A DNA stretch of 17,058 nt from Thermoplasmata archaeon. GTDB taxonomy: Archaea; Thermoplasmatota; Thermoplasmata; Thermoplasmatales; Thermoplasmataceae. The notes under the pieces are model-generated. The model was not told the DNA's origin. It did no database searches and worked only from the letters and a program-made list of their open reading frames with translations. Below, one piece after another: positions 14,457 through 17,058 of the stretch (the stretch's first letter is position 1; every line of letters begins with the position of its first letter). The position numbers were made by a program, and so were the translations under genes. The DNA lies in assembly GCA_021806345.1 (NCBI GenBank), contig JAJZXP010000350.1, positions 1-17,058 on the forward strand, in the 5' to 3' direction.

Positions 14457-14906
14457 TTACTTGTTGTCCGTGTGTGCAACGGCTATTTTTCTCATATCGA
14501 ACCCCTTGGGGCAATTGACCTTTTCGTCTATACTTTTAATATTTACTTTAATCTCATTTCCGTAATGAATTATATTGCATTTTTCAATGAATTCACAGGT
14601 AATATAGTCACAATTCTTACTCCTGATCCTCATTGAAGAACCTTCCTGTAATTTATTTCCATACTCCGCAATCAACTCGTCGTTAACCTCTTCAACCTGG
14701 ACGGTAACTACCTTGTCGTGATTAAAAACCATACATGGATGCTGGTTTTTCCTCACCTCTTTAATCACGTACTTCCTTCCATGCTCCAGATTGAAGCAAA
14801 CGTTTTTGATCTTGCATTCTGAGCATGTTTGCAGTGGTTGAACAAATGTAAAAATATTACCTTCCTGCGCTTGATCCAAGCCTATTAATGATATCTTTGC
14901 TGCCAT
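14457..14906 (-). CDS. UPF0179 family protein
   Basis: A 149-residue protein matching the archaea-specific UPF0179 family by memory of its motif: TCSECKIKNVCFNLEHGRKY (27-46) then HPC (56-58). It has eight Cys, at 28, 31, 37, 58, 99, 104, 110 and 132, arranged like metal or iron-sulfur cluster ligands (C-x2-C-x5-C, and C-x4-C-x5-C in NCDYITCEFIEKC). The biochemical function is unknown. It sits 26 nt after the glycerol-1-phosphate dehydrogenase stop and 10 nt before the YchF start, so these three genes are probably co-transcribed. AGGG about 9 nt before its ATG may serve as a ribosome binding site, appropriate for an internal operon gene. Confidence 0.88.
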   Translation of the reverse strand: MAAKISLIGLDQAQEGNIFTFVQPLQTCSECKIKNVCFNLEHGRKYVIKEVRKNQHPCMVFNHDKVVTVQVEEVNDELIAEYGNKLQEGSSMRIRSKNCDYITCEFIEKCNIIHYGNEIKVNIKSIDEKVNCPKGFDMRKIAVAHTDNK

Positions 14907-14932
14907 GATATTACCCTAACTTCAATTATCGT

Positions 14933-16012
14933 TCAAATTATTTCCGTTATTTTCAGGGCATTTTCAGCAGCATTATAACTAAGATCCATGTCTCCCAGGA
15001 TTGTGAACCTTTCTGGTCTGATTCTATGTGCTGATCTTACTGCTTTTATAATTGTATCATCGCTAATTCCGTAATCCTTTGCCCTTGTTTTAATTCCAAT
15101 CTTCCTGTAGGTTTGTGCAAGGCCTTGCCAGTTTCCACCGTGTAAAAACATTGTGACAATTGAGCCAAGAGCCACCTGTTCTCCGTGTATTGCCCTTCCC
15201 GGTGCAAGCATATCGAGTGCGTGTGCAATGAGATGCTCCCCACCGCTTGCAGGTCTAGATGATGCTGCAATGGCCATTGAAGTTCCTGAAGCAAGAATCT
15301 GTTTGGTAACCAACCATACTGATTCTTCTGTATTCGGCATTATGAGATGAGCCTTTTCAATCAGTTCTCTTGCGGCATACTCAGCAATTGCAGCTGCACT
15401 GCTACTGAAGTCCTCACCCCTCAATCTGTTAGCCAGTTTCCAGTCAAGTATTGCGGTTTCGTTTGATATTACATCAGCTGCTCCAGCGCTCAGATATCTG
15501 AATGGTACCTTTATCATAACGGCTGTATCCGCGATTATGGATACTGGCATTACCCCTTCTTCTGACACTGACCATCCTTTCCTCTTAATGGATGCTCTGG
15601 GAGAAGCTATTCCATCGTGACTTGGAGTTGTAGGTATACTTACCAGTGGAACGTCAAGGTAGTATGCTGTCTTTTTTGCAAGGTCAATTTTACTTCCTCC
15701 ACCAACACCGACTATCATCCCTGCGTTGTTCTCCTTCGCTTCTTGAGTCACTTTGTTTAAATTTTCCTCATCAGCAGGTCCCGCCACTATTATTTGATTT
15801 TCAATTGAAGATCCTGTAAGAATGTCGGATATTTCCCTTCCAGCGACTTCCATTGTGTTATGACCAGTAACAATGCACACTGTTCCTGACCTCAAATTTT
15901 TCCTTGTGACATCAGTTATTCTTGACAAAACACCGTGGCCAACGTAGATGTCTCTTGTAAATTGCATGAATTTAAATTTGTCGAACTCCATAATCCCAGA
16001 TGACGTATTCAT
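14933..16012 (-). CDS. egsA: sn-glycerol-1-phosphate dehydrogenase
   Basis: A 359-residue cytosolic enzyme reducing dihydroxyacetone phosphate to sn-glycerol-1-phosphate with NAD(P)H, the backbone of archaeal ether lipids. The nucleotide-binding element is VGVGGGSKIDLAKK (101-114). Zinc ligands by family analogy are Asp180 (AGAADVISN), His260 (GGEHLIAH) and His276 (RAIHGEQ). IPTTPSHDGIASPRAS (126-141) is the G1PDH signature separating it from bacterial glycerol dehydrogenases. Two starts are possible. ATG 16012 has a TTTTTATC-like box about 27 nt upstream; in-frame ATG 15991 (MEFDKFKF) is preceded by GGGATT and would suit the stronger TATAAA at 16025-16030. The latter gives 352 residues. First gene of the UPF0179-YchF run, 64 nt after the isoaspartyl peptidase gene. 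Confidence 0.95.
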   Translation of the reverse strand: MNTSSGIMEFDKFKFMQFTRDIYVGHGVLSRITDVTRKNLRSGTVCIVTGHNTMEVAGREISDILTGSSIENQIIVAGPADEENLNKVTQEAKENNAGMIVGVGGGSKIDLAKKTAYYLDVPLVSIPTTPSHDGIASPRASIKRKGWSVSEEGVMPVSIIADTAVMIKVPFRYLSAGAADVISNETAILDWKLANRLRGEDFSSSAAAIAEYAARELIEKAHLIMPNTEESVWLVTKQILASGTSMAIAASSRPASGGEHLIAHALDMLAPGRAIHGEQVALGSIVTMFLHGGNWQGLAQTYRKIGIKTRAKDYGISDDTIIKAVRSAHRIRPERFTILGDMDLSYNAAENALKITEII

Positions 16013-16024
16013 GTATTCTTCAAA

Positions 16025-16030
16025 TATAAA
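16025..16030 (-). promoter_or_regulatory. TATA box upstream of glycerol-1-phosphate dehydrogenase
   Basis: The minus strand reads TTTATA within AAAATTTATATTTG. Its centre is only about 16 nt from ATG 16012 but about 36 nt from ATG 15991, so if this is the active box the shorter start is favoured. Confidence 0.45.
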
Positions 16031-16076
16031 TTTTGATAAAAAAAGAATGACAGGTGACTGCCAGATATTTAAATTT

Positions 16077-16943
16077 TTAGAATTCCATCAGATCAGTTCC
16101 CATTACCCCGTTTGACATGAAAGAAAACTCATCCTTAGAAACTGAGATGACTCCTGCCAGTTTTCCATTAAATGCGTCAATCTCTTCCACGAGTATATTT
16201 TTAAGGGGCTTTTGGCCTATCTTTGAATATATTCTGTAACAAAGCAGATGCTTTGCGATTTCCTCCCCATATCCCGTGGCCACCACAGCACCATTCTCCC
16301 CACAGTAGATTCCTGCACCTATAAGGGGTACGTCACCCACTCTTCCCGGCATCATGGGGGAAGCTCCACCGGTTGATACTGCTGCAGCAAATTTCCCCCC
16401 AACTCTGGCGACTGCACCCACAGTATCGTGGGGTTCATCCACATATCCAAGTTCTATCAATCTTTTCATTTCCTTGTATCTATCTTCATCTCCTGTTTTT
16501 CCCAACAATGCATCCTTCATTTTAACGTAGTTTTCCCTTGCTTGGTCGGTAGAAGGATCGTATTCCGTATATCCCATTTTTCTCGCAAATAATTTAGCTC
16601 CCCTTCCAGATAGCGCGATATGGGGTGTTTTTTCCATCACATCCCTTGCAACCAGAATCGGATTTTTGACACGTTCTATATTAATAACTGCACCAAATGA
16701 TCCTGGAATAGACACTGCAGCATCCATCTGAATGGTACCATCTATTCTGATCACTGAACCTGTACCAGCATTAAATCTTGGATCGTCTTCGAGCATGACT
16801 ACCGCTTTTACAACTGTATCGAGAGCATCTGAAGAGATGCACTTACCGGCTATACCTAACATATCTTCCTTATTCCTACCCTTCGAACCCACCCCGCCGT
16901 GGATTAGAATGAGATTCCCCATGTTCAGGTATGCAACACTCAT
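16077..16943 (-). CDS. isoaspartyl peptidase / plant-type L-asparaginase (Ntn hydrolase)
   Basis: A 288-residue Ntn-hydrolase precursor, expected to cleave itself before Thr174 in PHDTVGAVAR; the freed Thr is the nucleophile hydrolysing isoaspartyl dipeptides or asparagine. Supporting motifs are IHGGVG near the N-terminus (14-19), RFNAGTGSV (56-64), and STGGASPMMPGRVGDVPLIGAG (190-211), whose Thr191, Gly192 and Arg201-Asp204 shape the active site. The GDTVG of many relatives is HDTVG here, a common archaeal form. Full length. Start choice: ATG 16943, or the internal ATG 16922 (MGNLILIHGG), which is closer to family starts and has TTTTTTATG about 23 nt upstream. It may recycle damaged or dietary peptides. 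Confidence 0.92.
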   Translation of the reverse strand: MSVAYLNMGNLILIHGGVGSKGRNKEDMLGIAGKCISSDALDTVVKAVVMLEDDPRFNAGTGSVIRIDGTIQMDAAVSIPGSFGAVINIERVKNPILVARDVMEKTPHIALSGRGAKLFARKMGYTEYDPSTDQARENYVKMKDALLGKTGDEDRYKEMKRLIELGYVDEPHDTVGAVARVGGKFAAAVSTGGASPMMPGRVGDVPLIGAGIYCGENGAVVATGYGEEIAKHLLCYRIYSKIGQKPLKNILVEEIDAFNGKLAGVISVSKDEFSFMSNGVMGTDLMEF

Positions 16944-16980
16944 AAAAAAACTAATTATGTAGGTACATATCAGGAAAGCA

Positions 16981-17054
16981 GGGCTCGTAGTCTAGTTGGT
17001 TATGATGTCGCCCTGACACGGCGGAGGTCACCGGTTCAAATCCGGTCGGGCCCA
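16981..17054 (+). tRNA. tRNA-Val (anticodon GAC)
   Basis: A 74-nt cloverleaf can be folded by hand. The acceptor stem is GGGCTCG with CGGGCCC, one G-U pair, and discriminator A. The D arm is GTC/GAT-type with the AGTTGGTTAT loop. The anticodon stem is TCGCC/GGCGG around loop CTGACAC (anticodon GAC at loop positions 3-5). The variable loop is AGGTC, and the T arm is ACCGG-TTCAAAT-CCGGT. CCA is not encoded and there is no intron. It reads GUC and GUU valine codons. The AT-rich 16944-16965 region, shared with the divergent isoaspartyl peptidase gene, probably contains its promoter. Confidence 0.96.
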
Positions 17055-17058
17055 CTTA

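Noticed and set aside
1..17058. CRISPR array, defence island or biosynthetic cluster
   Set aside because: No regularly spaced direct repeats and no cas, restriction, toxin-antitoxin or biosynthetic genes could be found on either strand.

Overview
The window looks like a piece of an AT-rich archaeal chromosome, most plausibly from the Thermoplasmata (Thermoplasma/Ferroplasma/Cuniculiplasma-like). The archaeal assignment rests on a glycerol-1-phosphate dehydrogenase (the stereochemistry-defining enzyme of archaeal lipids), an archaeal-type YchF GTPase/ATPase, a UPF0179 protein and a type 2 methionine aminopeptidase. TATA-like boxes also lie repeatedly 22-26 nt upstream of start codons, which is the geometry of leaderless archaeal transcripts. 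The fused electron-transfer flavoprotein fits acidophilic archaea. The order-level assignment is inference.

Layout. (1) 1-1650 is a decayed, accessory-looking stretch: a short zinc-ribbon protein (minus), a minus-strand reading frame interrupted by three stops, and a plus-strand IS1634/IS4-like transposase remnant that has lost its catalytic core. (2) 1655-4017 (minus) is a two-gene ABC-2 exporter, ATPase then permease, overlapping by 4 nt. A divergent intergenic region with a perfect 7-bp-arm palindrome separates it from an APC-family amino acid permease (plus). (3) 5567-7059 holds thymidylate kinase (plus) and methionine aminopeptidase (minus), converging with stop codons 2 nt apart. (4) 7228-9272 (plus) is a Rieske ferredoxin translationally coupled (ATGA overlap) to a beta-alpha fused ETF; it converges, again 2 nt apart, with a polytopic DUF4203-like membrane protein. 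(5) 10021-13149 carries three minus-strand relatives built from two TM helices plus a bacterial-PH-like (DUF304) segment, two with N-terminal zinc ribbons, interrupted by a plus-strand GNAT acetyltransferase. (6) 13289-16943 is a minus-strand housekeeping cluster read as isoaspartyl peptidase/asparaginase, glycerol-1-phosphate dehydrogenase, UPF0179, YchF. (7) A plus-strand tRNA-Val(GAC) closes the window.

How they work together: the Rieske/ETF pair is probably one electron-transfer unit feeding or draining a dehydrogenase encoded elsewhere. The APC permease, MetAP and isoaspartyl peptidase would suit a peptide/amino-acid-consuming lifestyle. The zinc-ribbon/2TM/PH-like family is the least understood part: its members share a C-terminal TGKSN-type motif kept despite synonymous codon divergence, and one member seems to lack any standard start codon ahead of its first zinc knuckle. 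I see no CRISPR array, intact transposon, rRNA or replication origin.
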